A program made the position numbers and the translations under genes. Positions 44,090 through 53,978 of a stretch of 64,000 nucleotides of DNA are shown one piece after another. The number at the start of each line of letters is the position of its first letter. Positions within the stretch are counted from its first letter, which is position 1. Under the pieces are notes generated by a model, which did not search any database, was not told where the DNA came from, and was given only the letters and a program-made list of their open reading frames with translations. The DNA is taken from positions 30,652-94,651 of the forward strand of contig CABUWV010000010.1 of assembly GCA_902495355.1 (NCBI GenBank). Reading direction: 5' to 3'. Source of the DNA: an uncultured Collinsella sp. (GTDB lineage Bacteria > Actinomycetota > Coriobacteriia > Coriobacteriales > Coriobacteriaceae).

Positions 44090-44803
44090 ATGGCGCAGCG
44101 CGAACAACACGAACGGGTCAAACGGATGGACCGCTTGGCGGACAAGCTGCTCGGTCATAAGGCAGTGGTGATGGCGATACTGGTCGTCATTGCGATGGCG
44201 AGCGGCTTGGCGATGGCGAACCTTGGCGGCGGTGCCGGTGGTGTGTCGTTTGAGCGCACTGACGGTACGGGCTCGTTGGTGGAGCCGGGATCCGGTGATG
44301 CCTCGAGCGGAAAGACATCCGAAGGTTCTTCGACTAAGGCTTCTGCCGCGGCAGAGGTCTATGTCGATGTCGATGGCGCCGTTGTGTCGCCCGGTGTATA
44401 TCGCCTCAAGGATGGCGCGCGGGTGGCTCAGGCGATTGATGCCGCCGGCGGGCTGGCGCCCGAGGCAGACGTTACGGGGCTCAATCGGGCATCTAAGGTC
44501 GTCGATGGACAGAAGATTCACGTTCCAACGGTAGGGGAGCAGCAGGCGTCCATTGCGGAAGCCGGTGTTGTTGGTGGGGCTTCCGCATCATCGGGTGTGA
44601 GTGGCGCAACAGGCCTAGTAAATATCAATACGGCAAGCGCGGCAGAGCTACAGACGCTCTCGGGCATCGGTCCCTCCATGGCCCAGTCGATTATCGATGA
44701 GCGGACAAAGAACGGTGCTTTTGCTTCGGTTGACGATCTGATGCGTGTGTCGGGAATCGGCGAGAAGAAGCTTGCCAAAATCAAAGATTGCATCTGCGTA
44801 TGA
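44090..44803 (+). CDS. comEA: competence DNA receptor ComEA
   Basis: Membrane-anchored DNA-binding protein of the uptake machinery. One membrane helix (about residues 25-44) is followed by a Gly/Ser-rich linker, an SLBB-like domain (VYVDVDGAVVSPGVYRLKDG) and two helix-hairpin-helix motifs (VNINTASAAELQTLSGIGPS and the C-terminal repeat). At 237 residues it is usual. ATG 44090 follows TTGGGAGG. Its stop overlaps the comEC start as ATGA. Confidence 0.94.
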   Translation: MAQREQHERVKRMDRLADKLLGHKAVVMAILVVIAMASGLAMANLGGGAGGVSFERTDGTGSLVEPGSGDASSGKTSEGSSTKASAAAEVYVDVDGAVVSPGVYRLKDGARVAQAIDAAGGLAPEADVTGLNRASKVVDGQKIHVPTVGEQQASIAEAGVVGGASASSGVSGATGLVNINTASAAELQTLSGIGPSMAQSIIDERTKNGAFASVDDLMRVSGIGEKKLAKIKDCICV

Positions 44804-47103
44804 GTGCGACCGAGCGCGAGCATGTGATGCCTCCGCGGCCCCTGATGCCGTGGACGATGGCCCTGTGTGCCGGCATGTGCATGAGCTGCGCCTTGGTGCT
44901 CAACGTGACCGCTGATGCGCTGCTGAGGGAGCAGGCGCCGGCGGTCGGGCCGCTATGGGCCATTCCCGTCGCGGCGGCGGTATTCGTTGTGCTGGCTCAA
45001 TCTTGTGCGCGGCTTGCCCCTTGGAAGCGGTGGCTGTATGCCGCGTCCGTCGGTCTCGTGGCGGGAGCGGTCGTCTCGGCGTGGTGGGCTGTGGGCGCGC
45101 TAAGCGCCTCGAAGGCGCTCGACGCTCGAGCGGCAAGCAGCCTCGAGTTTGTCGTGCAGGGTGATCCATCCATAAACGACGACGTGTATTCCTATACCTG
45201 CGAGGCACGCGCGGACGGCAAGAACTTGGCAACGGTTCGCCTATCGTGTGACCGCGAGCTCAGGGTCGGGGCGCACATGCGTGTTATCGGTCGCGTTTCA
45301 CGTTTTGAGAACGATGCGTATGGACGATCGCGTGTGCTCCGAGGCGAGGTATGCAAGGTAAAAGCCGTTCGGATTTTATCGGTCGATGAGGGCTCTCCGG
45401 GGCCGCTGCTTCGGCTGCGAAATGGGCTGCTTGCGTCCATCGCGCCTGCGACCGACCCGGCGCGTGCGTTCATAGCCGGTGTCGTCTGCGGTCGTTCGGC
45501 CGAGCTGCACGCCCAACCGGCGGGCGACTGGTTTTCGGTGACGGGAACGGCGCATCTAATCGCCGTCTCGGGCAGCCATTTGGCTATCGTGGGGTTTGTA
45601 ATCGAGGGTGTGTTGCAAAAGACTCGGTGCTCACGTGGTCTTCAGCGGGCGATATTGGCGATAACGCTTGTGGGCTACGCTGCTTTTACGGGCGCGTCTC
45701 CCTCGGCCGTGCGCGCGTGCTGCATGGTGTTCACGACGCTTGTCGTAAACGGCGCGGGGCGTCGCCGGCACGGCGCATCGGCACTCTTCGCAACCATGTC
45801 CATCTTTGTGCTACTGCGGCCGACGGTGCTGTTCGAGATAGGCTTTCAGCTTTCATGTGCCAGCGTCTTTGCCATCCTGTGCTTTTGCCCGTACGCCTCC
45901 TACGCTTTGGGTGAGCTGGGTGTGCCATCGGGCATTGCCAGTATGCTTTCCGTCACACTGTGCTCGCAGTTGGCGACGCTCCCCATTACCATTCCTGCCT
46001 TCGGTACGTTCTCGCTCATTGCTCCGTTGGCAAATGCGGTCATTGGTCCGGTGGTGAGCGTACTGCTTGCTGTGTCGATCGTGCTGGTTCCCTTTTCGCT
46101 CGTGGGACCGTTGCGGGCTTGGGCGCTCGTTGTGCCCATGATTGCCGCCCGTTGCGCGCTGTTCTTCGAGCAGCTGTTTGCCGCCGTGCCGGGTGCATCC
46201 GTGAGCGTGCCGCCCGATAGCGTGTGGATTTACCTAGTGCCGTGTTTGCTGGCGGTTCTGCTGGTCTGGTGGCCGCGTCCCCGTGCACGTCCTATGGCGG
46301 TGGGGCTTGCATGCCTGGTGCTCTTGGCTGCGATTCCGTACGCTTACTGGGATCGATTCGCTCCGCCTTCGGTGACGGTGCTCGATGTGGGCCAGGCCGA
46401 TGCGATTCTTATTCGCCAGGGCGGCGCAGTGGCGCTCGTCGACTGCGGGCTCGACGAGCGCGTGGTGGCGGCGTTGGTTCGCAATAACGTGCACCATATC
46501 GATGCCGTCTTTGTGACGCATTGGGATGAGGACCACTGGGGTGGTCTGCCTGCCGTGCTCGAACAGTTTTCGGTCGAAACGATTGCCGTGGCGGCGGATG
46601 CGCTGGAGGATGCTCCTGCCGAGGTATTGAACCGACCTGGCGTGGAGTATCGGCAGGTGTGCCGTGGGGATACGGTCGACATCGGCTCTTTTTGCGCCCG
46701 CGTGGTGTGGCCATTCGAGTCCGTGGATGGCGAGGGAAATGAGGACTCGCTTGTCCTGTTGCTCTCTTATGTTCAGGAAGGCAAGGGCCTGCGCATACTC
46801 CTCACCGGTGATGCCGAGCTTGACCAAGAACGGGAATTCGTGCAGGAGGTGGGGGTTATCGATGTCCTTAAACTTGGGCATCACGGCTCTAAGGTTTCAG
46901 TTGATGGTGAGTTGCTGGACGTCCTGAAGCCCGAGCTTTCCCTCGCGAGCGCGGGCGAGGGGAATCGATACGGCCATCCGTCCGATGCCTGCATCGATGC
47001 CGTTAAGGAAGCGGGCGGCGTGTTCGCGTGCACCATCGAACACGGCGACATTACCGTCACGCCGACTGCGAATGGCTTTGCGATGCGATGCCAGCGACCG
47101 TGA
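44800..47103 (+). CDS. comEC: competence channel ComEC/Rec2
   Basis: Polytopic membrane protein thought to form the DNA channel in transformation. Several N-terminal helices and a DUF4131-like region precede the Competence domain (LIAVSGSHLAIVGFVIEG and later helices). The C-terminal metallo-beta-lactamase-like domain begins near residue 527 (LDVGQADAILIRQGG) with VTHWDEDHWGGL and LKLGHHGSK. At 767 residues it is full length. The metal motif retains the His and Asp pattern, so nuclease activity is possible. Confidence 0.94.
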   Translation: MSATEREHVMPPRPLMPWTMALCAGMCMSCALVLNVTADALLREQAPAVGPLWAIPVAAAVFVVLAQSCARLAPWKRWLYAASVGLVAGAVVSAWWAVGALSASKALDARAASSLEFVVQGDPSINDDVYSYTCEARADGKNLATVRLSCDRELRVGAHMRVIGRVSRFENDAYGRSRVLRGEVCKVKAVRILSVDEGSPGPLLRLRNGLLASIAPATDPARAFIAGVVCGRSAELHAQPAGDWFSVTGTAHLIAVSGSHLAIVGFVIEGVLQKTRCSRGLQRAILAITLVGYAAFTGASPSAVRACCMVFTTLVVNGAGRRRHGASALFATMSIFVLLRPTVLFEIGFQLSCASVFAILCFCPYASYALGELGVPSGIASMLSVTLCSQLATLPITIPAFGTFSLIAPLANAVIGPVVSVLLAVSIVLVPFSLVGPLRAWALVVPMIAARCALFFEQLFAAVPGASVSVPPDSVWIYLVPCLLAVLLVWWPRPRARPMAVGLACLVLLAAIPYAYWDRFAPPSVTVLDVGQADAILIRQGGAVALVDCGLDERVVAALVRNNVHHIDAVFVTHWDEDHWGGLPAVLEQFSVETIAVAADALEDAPAEVLNRPGVEYRQVCRGDTVDIGSFCARVVWPFESVDGEGNEDSLVLLLSYVQEGKGLRILLTGDAELDQEREFVQEVGVIDVLKLGHHGSKVSVDGELLDVLKPELSLASAGEGNRYGHPSDACIDAVKEAGGVFACTIEHGDITVTPTANGFAMRCQRP

Positions 47104-47111
47104 CGACGTCG

Positions 47112-47141
47112 TTGGCGTGTGGTGGGCCCTTGGGCTAGAAT
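47112..47141 (+). promoter_or_regulatory. promoter of holA
   Basis: TTGGCG (47112-47117) and TAGAAT (47136-47141) are 18 bases apart. Confidence 0.55.
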
Positions 47142-47181
47142 GGCACGGAACGAATACGAAGGCCTGCGGGAGGGGAGCGCA

Positions 47182-48144
47182 ATGTCCGAAACCGGTCTGC
47201 TGCCGGCATATCTGATTGTCGGTACCGACGGAGTCAAGCGCGATCACGCCGTCTCGCGTATGAAAGCGCGTCTGGAAAAGTCGGGTATGGTTGAGTTCAA
47301 CCTCGACGAGCGCGACATGACCAAGGACCCCGATATCGAGTCCATTATCGGATCGCTTAACACCTTTCCGATGGGCAGCGAGTTTCGCCTGGTAATCCTT
47401 GACGGCTGCTCAAAGCTCGCCAAGGCGGTCTCGGAGCCGCTCGTCGAGTATCTGGCGAGTCCCAGCCCCACAACGGTCTGCCTCATCATCGCCGACTCGC
47501 TTGCCAAGAACACGCGCCTATATAAGGCGATCGCCAAGATCGACAAGAAGGCCGTGATCGATTGCTCCGGCACCAAGCGCTGGGAGCTACCGCGCCGCGT
47601 GCAGCAGATGGCGACGCAGCACGGCAAGTCGATCTCGACGGCGGCCGCCGAGGAACTCGTCTCGCGTTCGGGTGAAAACACTCGCATGCTCGATAACGAC
47701 TTGGCTAAGCTCGCCCAGATGGTCGAGGCGCCCCAGATTGAGCTTGCCGATGTGGAGCGCTGGATTGTGCGCACGGCCGAAGTCCAGCCCTGGGACTTTC
47801 TCAATGCGGTTTCGGCCCGTGACATGCGACGCTCGCTCGAGCTCTTCAATTTACTGCCCGCCAAGAGCTACGTGTGGACTTACACGTTGCTGTGCGGCCG
47901 CATCCGCGAGCTTATCGTCGCCAAGGCGCTCGATGCGCGCGGACAGGGTCGTGAACTGGCCGCAACGCTCAAGCTCCAGTCCTGGCAGGTCAAGAATCAC
48001 CTGACCTGGGCACGTCGCTTTTCGATGGCAGAGCTCGTCGCAGCGCTCGAGGGTGCGGTCGACGTGGAGCTCGCGCTCAAGGGTTCGGCCGATTCTCAGA
48101 CCGCGCTTTTGCTCTGGATTACGAACATCTTGAGAAAATCGTGA
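47182..48144 (+). CDS. holA: DNA polymerase III delta subunit
   Basis: Clamp-loader subunit that opens the sliding clamp. The N-terminal AAA+-like part starts PAYLIVGTDGVKRDHAV, and the family feature LAQMVEAPQIELADVERWI falls in the middle. At 320 residues it is normal. ATG 47182 follows GGGAGGGGAGC. comEC-holA-rpsT is a widespread order. Confidence 0.93.
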   Translation: MSETGLLPAYLIVGTDGVKRDHAVSRMKARLEKSGMVEFNLDERDMTKDPDIESIIGSLNTFPMGSEFRLVILDGCSKLAKAVSEPLVEYLASPSPTTVCLIIADSLAKNTRLYKAIAKIDKKAVIDCSGTKRWELPRRVQQMATQHGKSISTAAAEELVSRSGENTRMLDNDLAKLAQMVEAPQIELADVERWIVRTAEVQPWDFLNAVSARDMRRSLELFNLLPAKSYVWTYTLLCGRIRELIVAKALDARGQGRELAATLKLQSWQVKNHLTWARRFSMAELVAALEGAVDVELALKGSADSQTALLLWITNILRKS

Positions 48145-48193
48145 TGATACCTGCCTATTTGACAAATTCGTTCTATCCCTTTGAGGGGGAGCG

Positions 48194-48202
48194 TGCTATA
48201 GT
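48194..48202 (+). promoter_or_regulatory. extended -10 promoter of rpsT
   Basis: TGCTATAGT lies 75 bases before the start. A TTGACA at 48159 is 32 bases away, too far to pair with it. Confidence 0.6.
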
Positions 48203-48277
48203 AGGCGCTTGCATGACCTCACCGTGTCTCAGAGGTGTCATACATTTTTTGCAAGGAACTCGAAAGGAACTCCAGAA

Positions 48278-48544
48278 GTGGCAAACATCAAGTCTCAGAA
48301 GAAGCGTATCCGCACCAATGAGGCAGCTCGCATGCGTAACAAGGCTGTCAAGTCCGAGCTCAAGACGCTGACCAAGCACGTCCAGTCCGCCGTCGCCGAG
48401 GGCGACGCCGAGAAGGCCCAGGCTGCCCTCAAGACCGTCACCAAGCGTCTCGACATGGCTGCTGCCAAGCATGTTATCCACAAGAACCAGGCTTCCAACC
48501 GCAAGTCCGGTCTTGCCAAGCTCGTGAACAGCATCAACGCCTAA
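48278..48544 (+). CDS. rpsT: 30S ribosomal protein S20
   Basis: Small-subunit protein of 88 residues. [20 protein letters not shown] is the S20 start, and the helical Lys-rich body is typical. The start is GTG 48278 with GAAAGGAAC upstream; no ATG is available. Many bacteria use a weak start codon for rpsT, which keeps its output low. Confidence 0.96.
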   Translation: MANIKSQKKRIRTNEAARMRNKAVKSELKTLTKHVQSAVAEGDAEKAQAALKTVTKRLDMAAAKHVIHKNQASNRKSGLAKLVNSINA

Positions 48545-48580
48545 GTTGTAAATTTCACACCACACAGATTACGCGCATAA

Positions 48581-48615
48581 ATGGAGCCTGTTTTATGGAA
48601 CAGGCTCCATTTTTT
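48581..48615 (+). terminator. intrinsic terminator after rpsT
   Basis: ATGGAGCCTGTT pairs perfectly with AACAGGCTCCAT around TTATGG, followed by TTTTT. Confidence 0.93.
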
Positions 48616-48627
48616 GTATCGCTCGGG

Positions 48628-48633
48628 TAAGAT
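48628..48633 (+). promoter_or_regulatory. -10 box of lepA, possible leaderless start
   Basis: TAAGAT ends 7 bases before the lepA ATG, in the short gap after the rpsT terminator. No ribosome site is visible, so transcription may start at the ATG. Confidence 0.4.
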
Positions 48634-48640
48634 AGTCCGC

Positions 48641-50452
48641 ATGAATACTTCAATTGACATTTCCCACATCCGCAACTTCTCAATCGTTGCGCACATCGAC
48701 CATGGCAAGTCCACGATCAGTGACCGCATCCTCGAGCTCACCCATACCGTCGACGAACGCGACATGGAGTCGCAGCTGCTCGACACCATGGATATCGAGC
48801 GCGAGCGCGGCATCACGATCAAGTCCAATGCCGTTCGCGTGTCCTATGACGCCGATGATGGCGAGACGTATCAGTTCAACCTGATCGATACGCCGGGCCA
48901 CGTTGACTTTACCTACGAGGTCTCGCGTTCGCTGGCCGCCTGCGAGGGCGCGGTGCTCGTCGTCGATGCCACGCAGGGCGTCGAGGCGCAGACCGTCTCC
49001 AATGCGACGCTCGCCATGAACGCCAATCTGGACATTGTGCCGGCCATCAACAAGATCGACCTGCCCTCGGCCCATCCCGATGAGGTCAAGACCGAGATCG
49101 AGGATGACCTGGCGATCCCTGCCGATGATGCCGTGTGTGTCTCGGGCAAGACCGGCGAGGGCATCCACGATCTGCTGGAGTCCATTGTCTTTTTGATCTC
49201 TCCGCCCAAGGGCGACGCGAACGCGCCGCTCAAGGCACTCATCTTGGATTCGTACTTCGACGAGTATCGCGGTGTGGTGGCCACGGTGCGCGTTTTTGAC
49301 GGCTCCATCAAAAAGGGCGATACCCTGCGCATGATGCAGACAGAGGGCGACTTTTTGGTCGACGGCGTGGGTGTCAAGCGTCCTGCCGAGACCCCGGTTG
49401 ACGCGCTGACGGTCGGCGAGGTCGGCTACGTGGTCACGGGCCTGAAGGACCCCGAGGCCGTTCGCGTGGGCGATACCCTCACGTGGGCGTCGAATCCCTG
49501 CCCCGAGCCGCTTCCCGGCTACCGCGAGGCTAAGCCCATGGTCTATACGGGCCTGTTCCCGATCGATAACAAGGACTACGAGAACCTGCGTGACGCGCTC
49601 GATAAGCTGCACGTCAACGACCCGTCGTTGGTGTGGGAGCCCGAGACCTCGGTGGCGCTCGGCTTTGGCTTCCGCGTGGGCTTCCTGGGCCTGCTGCACA
49701 TGGAAGTCGTCAAGGAACGCCTGGAGCGCGAGTTCAACCTGGACCTCATTGCCACGAGTCCCTCGGTCGACTATCACGTCTACAAGACCGACGGCGAGAT
49801 GATTGATGTCCGTAGCCCGCAGGATCTTCCCGAGGCCACGCGCATCGAGCGTATCGAGGAACCCTACCTCAAGGCTAAGATCATCTGCCCGCCCGAGTAT
49901 ACGGGTGCCGTCATGCAGCTCGCTATCGAGCACCGTGGCATTACAACCGACATGATCCATCTCACGAGCAAATCGGTCGAGATGCGCTTTGACATGCCGC
50001 TCGCCGAGCTCATCCTGGACTTCTTTGACCAGCTCAAGAGTCGTACCAAGGGCTATGCCTCGCTCGACTACGAGTTCAACGAGTACCGTCCCTCCGAGCT
50101 CGTTAAGCTCGATATCTTGCTTTCGGGCGACGAGGTGGACGCGCTGTCGTTTATCGTCCACAAGGACAAGGCCTATGGTCTGGCCCGTGGCCTGTGCGAC
50201 AAGCTTAAGGAGATCATCCCGCGTCAGCTGTTCGAGGTGCCCATCCAGGGTGCTATCGGCAATAAGATCATTGCCCGCTCCACCGTCAAGGCGCGTCGCA
50301 AGGACGTGCTTGCCAAGTGCTACGGCGGCGATATCTCGCGTAAGCGCAAGCTGCTCGAGAAGCAGAAAGAGGGCAAGAAGCGCATGAAGGCCATCGGATC
50401 GGTCGAGGTCCCGCAGGAGGCCTTTATGGCGATCCTCAAGGTGGACGAGTAG
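48641..50452 (+). CDS. lepA: elongation factor 4 (LepA)
   Basis: Ribosomal GTPase that back-translocates or aids assembly under stress. G1 AHIDHGKST (residues 17-25), [12 protein letters not shown] and NKIDLP are present, as is the LepA C-terminal region [20 protein letters not shown]. At 603 residues it is full length. ATG 48641 gives [15 protein letters not shown], the family start. Confidence 0.97.
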   Translation: MNTSIDISHIRNFSIVAHIDHGKSTISDRILELTHTVDERDMESQLLDTMDIERERGITIKSNAVRVSYDADDGETYQFNLIDTPGHVDFTYEVSRSLAACEGAVLVVDATQGVEAQTVSNATLAMNANLDIVPAINKIDLPSAHPDEVKTEIEDDLAIPADDAVCVSGKTGEGIHDLLESIVFLISPPKGDANAPLKALILDSYFDEYRGVVATVRVFDGSIKKGDTLRMMQTEGDFLVDGVGVKRPAETPVDALTVGEVGYVVTGLKDPEAVRVGDTLTWASNPCPEPLPGYREAKPMVYTGLFPIDNKDYENLRDALDKLHVNDPSLVWEPETSVALGFGFRVGFLGLLHMEVVKERLEREFNLDLIATSPSVDYHVYKTDGEMIDVRSPQDLPEATRIERIEEPYLKAKIICPPEYTGAVMQLAIEHRGITTDMIHLTSKSVEMRFDMPLAELILDFFDQLKSRTKGYASLDYEFNEYRPSELVKLDILLSGDEVDALSFIVHKDKAYGLARGLCDKLKEIIPRQLFEVPIQGAIGNKIIARSTVKARRKDVLAKCYGGDISRKRKLLEKQKEGKKRMKAIGSVEVPQEAFMAILKVDE

Positions 50453-50456
50453 GTCT

Positions 50457-51500
50457 ATGGCGCTTTCTGAATACAGCAAGCGGCTGCTGGGCGCCTATGC
50501 CGAGCAGCCGTTCCTTATGGCTCCCATGGCGGGCGTGACCGACCCTGCCTACCGCATCATGTGCCGCCGTCGCGGTGCCAACCTTGCCTACAGCGAGATG
50601 GTGAGCGTGGCGGGCCTTGCCTATGCCAGCAACAAGACCTGGCGCCTGGTGCTACCGGCCGACGAGGAGCAGCAGATTTGCGTGCAGCTCTTTGGCTCCA
50701 AGCCCGATCAGTTTGCGAGCGCCGTCGCTGCCGTCGAGGAGCGCGTTGGCGATCGCCTGTCGCTCATCGATATCAATATGGCATGCCCCGCCCGCAAGGT
50801 TGTTACCAAGGGCGAGGGCTCGGCGCTCATGCGCACGCCCGACCTGGCGGAGAAGATCGTCGAGGCCACGGTGGGCGCGGCGCACGTGCCCGTGACCGTG
50901 AAGATCCGCAAGGGTTTTTATGCCGAGGACCGCAATGCCGCGACATTTGCCCAGATGCTTGAGGGCGCAGGGGCTGCCGCAGTCGCCGTGCATGGTCGTT
51001 GCGCCACGCAGCTCTATACGGGCCAGGCCGATTGGTCGGTCGTCGATGAGGTTGCCGACGCCGTTGAGATTCCCGTGATTGGTTCGGGCGACGTGTTCTG
51101 TGCCGAGGATGCCGCGGAGCATCTGCGCAACTCGGGTGCCAGCGCGGTGTTTATCGCGCGCGGTATCTACGGTAATCCCTGGGTCTTTGGTGATGCTCGC
51201 GCTCTTGCGCTCGATGGCATACCGGTGCCGCCGCGCAGCTCGGTCGAGCGGCTGGACGCCCTGCGTGAGCACCTAACGCTGACGCATGAGCTCCTGCCGC
51301 TCATGTCGCGTGCCCGCACGTATGCAAGCTGGTACTTAAAAGGCATGCCCCATGCCGCCGCTTGGCGTGCCCATGTGGTGCGCTGTTCCACTTACGAGGA
51401 GTTCATGGCGCTGGTCGATGAGATCGAGCGCGATGTGGTGGCCTGCGAGGCTGCCCTTGCCGCCGGCGAATCGGTGCCCCCTCATCCGCTGGAGGCTTAA
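50457..51500 (+). CDS. dusB: tRNA-dihydrouridine synthase
   Basis: FMN enzyme that reduces uridines in tRNA. MAPMAGVTDPAYRIMCR, the catalytic Cys in NMACPARKVV, KIRKGF and HGRCATQLYTGQADW are conserved. At 347 residues it fits the DusB-like group of Gram-positives. It starts 4 bases after lepA and is followed by hemW after 2 bases. The exact target position in tRNA cannot be read from sequence. Confidence 0.92.
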   Translation: MALSEYSKRLLGAYAEQPFLMAPMAGVTDPAYRIMCRRRGANLAYSEMVSVAGLAYASNKTWRLVLPADEEQQICVQLFGSKPDQFASAVAAVEERVGDRLSLIDINMACPARKVVTKGEGSALMRTPDLAEKIVEATVGAAHVPVTVKIRKGFYAEDRNAATFAQMLEGAGAAAVAVHGRCATQLYTGQADWSVVDEVADAVEIPVIGSGDVFCAEDAAEHLRNSGASAVFIARGIYGNPWVFGDARALALDGIPVPPRSSVERLDALREHLTLTHELLPLMSRARTYASWYLKGMPHAAAWRAHVVRCSTYEEFMALVDEIERDVVACEAALAAGESVPPHPLEA

Positions 51501-51502
51501 GG

Positions 51503-52735
51503 GTGGCCGTTACCGCGCTGTACGTGCACGTGCCGTTCTGTGCCCAAAAGTGCCGCTACTGCGACTTCGACTCGCGCAGCTTTGCTTCGTGTGATTTGGA
51601 TGCCGCGCTCGATTCCTATTTTGAGCAGTTGTACGCGCGCCTCGATGCTTTTGGCAAGGCTGGGGCCCTCGACCAGATTCGCACCGTCTATGTTGGCGGC
51701 GGTACGCCGTCGCTGGCGGGGGAGCGCCTGGTGGAGCTGGCGCGGCGTATTCGTGCGTGGTGTGCCCCCGTTGAGTTTACCTGCGAGGCCAATCCCGAAT
51801 CGCTGGCCGCCGAGCTTGCCACTGCGCTTGCCAAGGTTGGTGTCACACGCGTCTCTCTGGGCGTGCAAACGCTCGATAACGCCGAACTTACCGCCATCGG
51901 CCGCATTCACGATGCCGATCGGGCGCTCTCCGCCATCGCGACGGTCAAGAACGCTGGGCTCGACGTGTCGTGCGACCTTATGTGCGGACTTCCCGGGCAG
52001 ACCGCAGCGAGTTGGAAGCGCACGCTCGATGGCGTGCTGGCGGCGGCTCCGCATCATGTGTCGGTCTACCCGCTCACGCTTGAGGAGGGGACGCCCCTTT
52101 ATCGCATGGCGTGCCGTGACGAGTCGCTCGAGCCTGATGAGGATTTTCAGGCCGCATGCATGGACGTGGCACGCGAGCTCCTGGGTGCCGCCGGCTATCA
52201 CCCGTATGAGGTGGCGAGCTACGCGCTCGACGGCCATGAGTGCGCCCATAACATTGCCTACTGGACCGGACGGGGCTACCTGGGCCTGGGGCGTTCTGCC
52301 GCGGGCATGCTCGACGCCGCGGATTTCGACCGTCTTGCAGGTTTGTTCCCCGGTGTTTCTTCTCGAGGCGATGCGTACCGCGTGCGTCTGGTGCAACGCG
52401 ACGATGACGCGACGGCGTTCGAGGCCGAACATCTGTCGCAGCGCGAGGCTGCGGCCGAAGACCTGATGCTCGCCTGTCGCATGACGCGCGGTGTCGCGTC
52501 CGACCTGTTGGTTCGCGCGGCTCGTGTCATCCCGGCCGATGAGCTGGCAGCTGCCTGCGATCGCGCACTCGAATTGGGTCTTGCCACTTGGGTGCCTGAG
52601 ACACTCGGGGTCCATGAGGGACCCTTCACTTCGGCAGATGTCGTCGCGGGCCATGTTCGAGCTCGTTTAGCGCCGACACACCTGGGCTGGCTCGATGGAA
52701 ATGTTCTGTTCGAGCTGTTTTGGGATCTAGCTTAG
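51503..52735 (+). CDS. hemW: radical SAM heme chaperone HemW
   Basis: HemW-type protein, related to HemN but thought to insert heme rather than oxidise coproporphyrinogen. The radical SAM cysteines are C13, C17 and C20 in PFCAQKCRYCDF; GGGTPS follows. At 410 residues it is normal. GTG 51503. lepA-hemW adjacency is common; here dusB lies between them. Confidence 0.9.
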   Translation: MAVTALYVHVPFCAQKCRYCDFDSRSFASCDLDAALDSYFEQLYARLDAFGKAGALDQIRTVYVGGGTPSLAGERLVELARRIRAWCAPVEFTCEANPESLAAELATALAKVGVTRVSLGVQTLDNAELTAIGRIHDADRALSAIATVKNAGLDVSCDLMCGLPGQTAASWKRTLDGVLAAAPHHVSVYPLTLEEGTPLYRMACRDESLEPDEDFQAACMDVARELLGAAGYHPYEVASYALDGHECAHNIAYWTGRGYLGLGRSAAGMLDAADFDRLAGLFPGVSSRGDAYRVRLVQRDDDATAFEAEHLSQREAAAEDLMLACRMTRGVASDLLVRAARVIPADELAAACDRALELGLATWVPETLGVHEGPFTSADVVAGHVRARLAPTHLGWLDGNVLFELFWDLA

Positions 52736-52745
52736 GCCGCTCGGG

Positions 52746-52751
52746 TAGAAT
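52746..52751 (+). promoter_or_regulatory. candidate -10 box before the first J-domain gene
   Basis: TAGAAT lies 43 bases before the start codon. A TTGGGA is 20 bases upstream of it, wider than ideal. Confidence 0.35.
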
Positions 52752-52793
52752 TACCGGAATATATACGCTGCTGTGAGCAGGAGGTTGCCGCGC

Positions 52794-53897
52794 ATGGCGA
52801 CGATGAACGAAAAAGATTACTACGAGATACTGGGTGTCTCCAAAGACGCTACCTCGCGTGATATTCAAAAGGCCTTCCAGCAAAAGGCCCGCAAGCTCCA
52901 TCCGGACGTCAACAAAGAGCCGGATGCCGAGGAAAAGTTTAAAGAGGTTTCCGAGGCCTACGCCGTGCTTTCGGATGAGCAAAAACGTGCGCGCTACGAC
53001 GCCATGCGTTCTGGCAATCCCTTCGCCGGTGCTCCTACGGCTTCGCCCTATGGTGGCGGCTACGCCGGCAACACAGGCTATGGTAATCCCTTTGAGGGCG
53101 GCTTTCCCTTTGGTGGCGCCTGGGGCCAGCAGCGTCGTGGGCAGGCTGCCTACAATCCCGAGAACGGCGCCAATGTGGTCGTCGATATCAAACTCGACGC
53201 CAAGGAGGCCAAGGGCGGTGCCCGCAAGACCGTCCGCTACACGCGTTTCGATACGTGCGGACATTGCGGCGGCTCGGGTTCTGTCTCCTCCGAGCATGCC
53301 CATACCTGCCCAAGCTGTGGCGGCCGCGGTCACATCGACGTCGACCTGTCCTTCCTGTTTGGTGCGGGCACGTTCCAGTCGGTCTGCCCCGAGTGCGGCG
53401 GTTCCGGTAAGGTCGTGGCAGACCCCTGCCCTGATTGCGGTGGCAGCGGTCGTACTCGCGTAACCTCCGAGCAGACAATTGAGTTTCCTGCCGGCACGCA
53501 CGATGGCGACGAGGTCCGCATTAGCGGCATGGGGCATGCTGGCACCAACGGTGCCGCGGGCGGCGACCTGGTCGGCCGCGCCCATGTTGAAGACGAGCGC
53601 TTGGAAGGCAAAGCTCGTACCGGTTTTTACCTGATGGGCATCGTGGCGCCGTTTTTGGTGCTGTCGGCCATTTCGGGCGTGTTCTCGGCCTTTGCCGTGA
53701 TGTGCTTTATTCCGTTTACCATGGGCCTGTTTATGGTGCTTTCGGACGGTGTGCTTCATCGTAGTCTGCTGTGGTGGAAGCGCGGTGCGATGCAGTTTGC
53801 CAACGGTTTTGCCAACGGCTTCATGTTCGCGCTCGTGTCGGTTTGGTTCGCGAGCTGCTCGCAACGTGCCATGCTTTCGCCCTACGCAATGCAATAA
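52794..53897 (+). CDS. DnaJ-like protein with C-terminal membrane helices
   Basis: A J-domain (about 8-70, HPD at 36-38), a Gly/Phe-rich linker (74-112) and four zinc-binding motifs ([32 protein letters not shown] between 155 and 219) are as in DnaJ. After a stretch resembling the first C-terminal beta domain, the rest is replaced from about residue 275 by hydrophobic segments (about 277-317 and 335-354). It is therefore probably a membrane-anchored DnaK partner. 367 residues. ATG 52794 follows AGGAGG by 9 bases. A normal dnaJ follows 81 bases downstream. Confidence 0.88.
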   Translation: MATMNEKDYYEILGVSKDATSRDIQKAFQQKARKLHPDVNKEPDAEEKFKEVSEAYAVLSDEQKRARYDAMRSGNPFAGAPTASPYGGGYAGNTGYGNPFEGGFPFGGAWGQQRRGQAAYNPENGANVVVDIKLDAKEAKGGARKTVRYTRFDTCGHCGGSGSVSSEHAHTCPSCGGRGHIDVDLSFLFGAGTFQSVCPECGGSGKVVADPCPDCGGSGRTRVTSEQTIEFPAGTHDGDEVRISGMGHAGTNGAAGGDLVGRAHVEDERLEGKARTGFYLMGIVAPFLVLSAISGVFSAFAVMCFIPFTMGLFMVLSDGVLHRSLLWWKRGAMQFANGFANGFMFALVSVWFASCSQRAMLSPYAMQ

Positions 53898-53978
53898 CAT
53901 CAAACCCTCTGTTTGCGGTCGGCCCAGCTTGGGTATAGGACGCACTGTGACAATAATGAAAGTCGGAAGGATTCGGTC

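Noticed and set aside
48159..48202. TTGACA at 48159 paired with TATAGT at 48197 as the rpsT promoter
   Set aside because: The 32-base spacing is far too long; the extended -10 is a better explanation.
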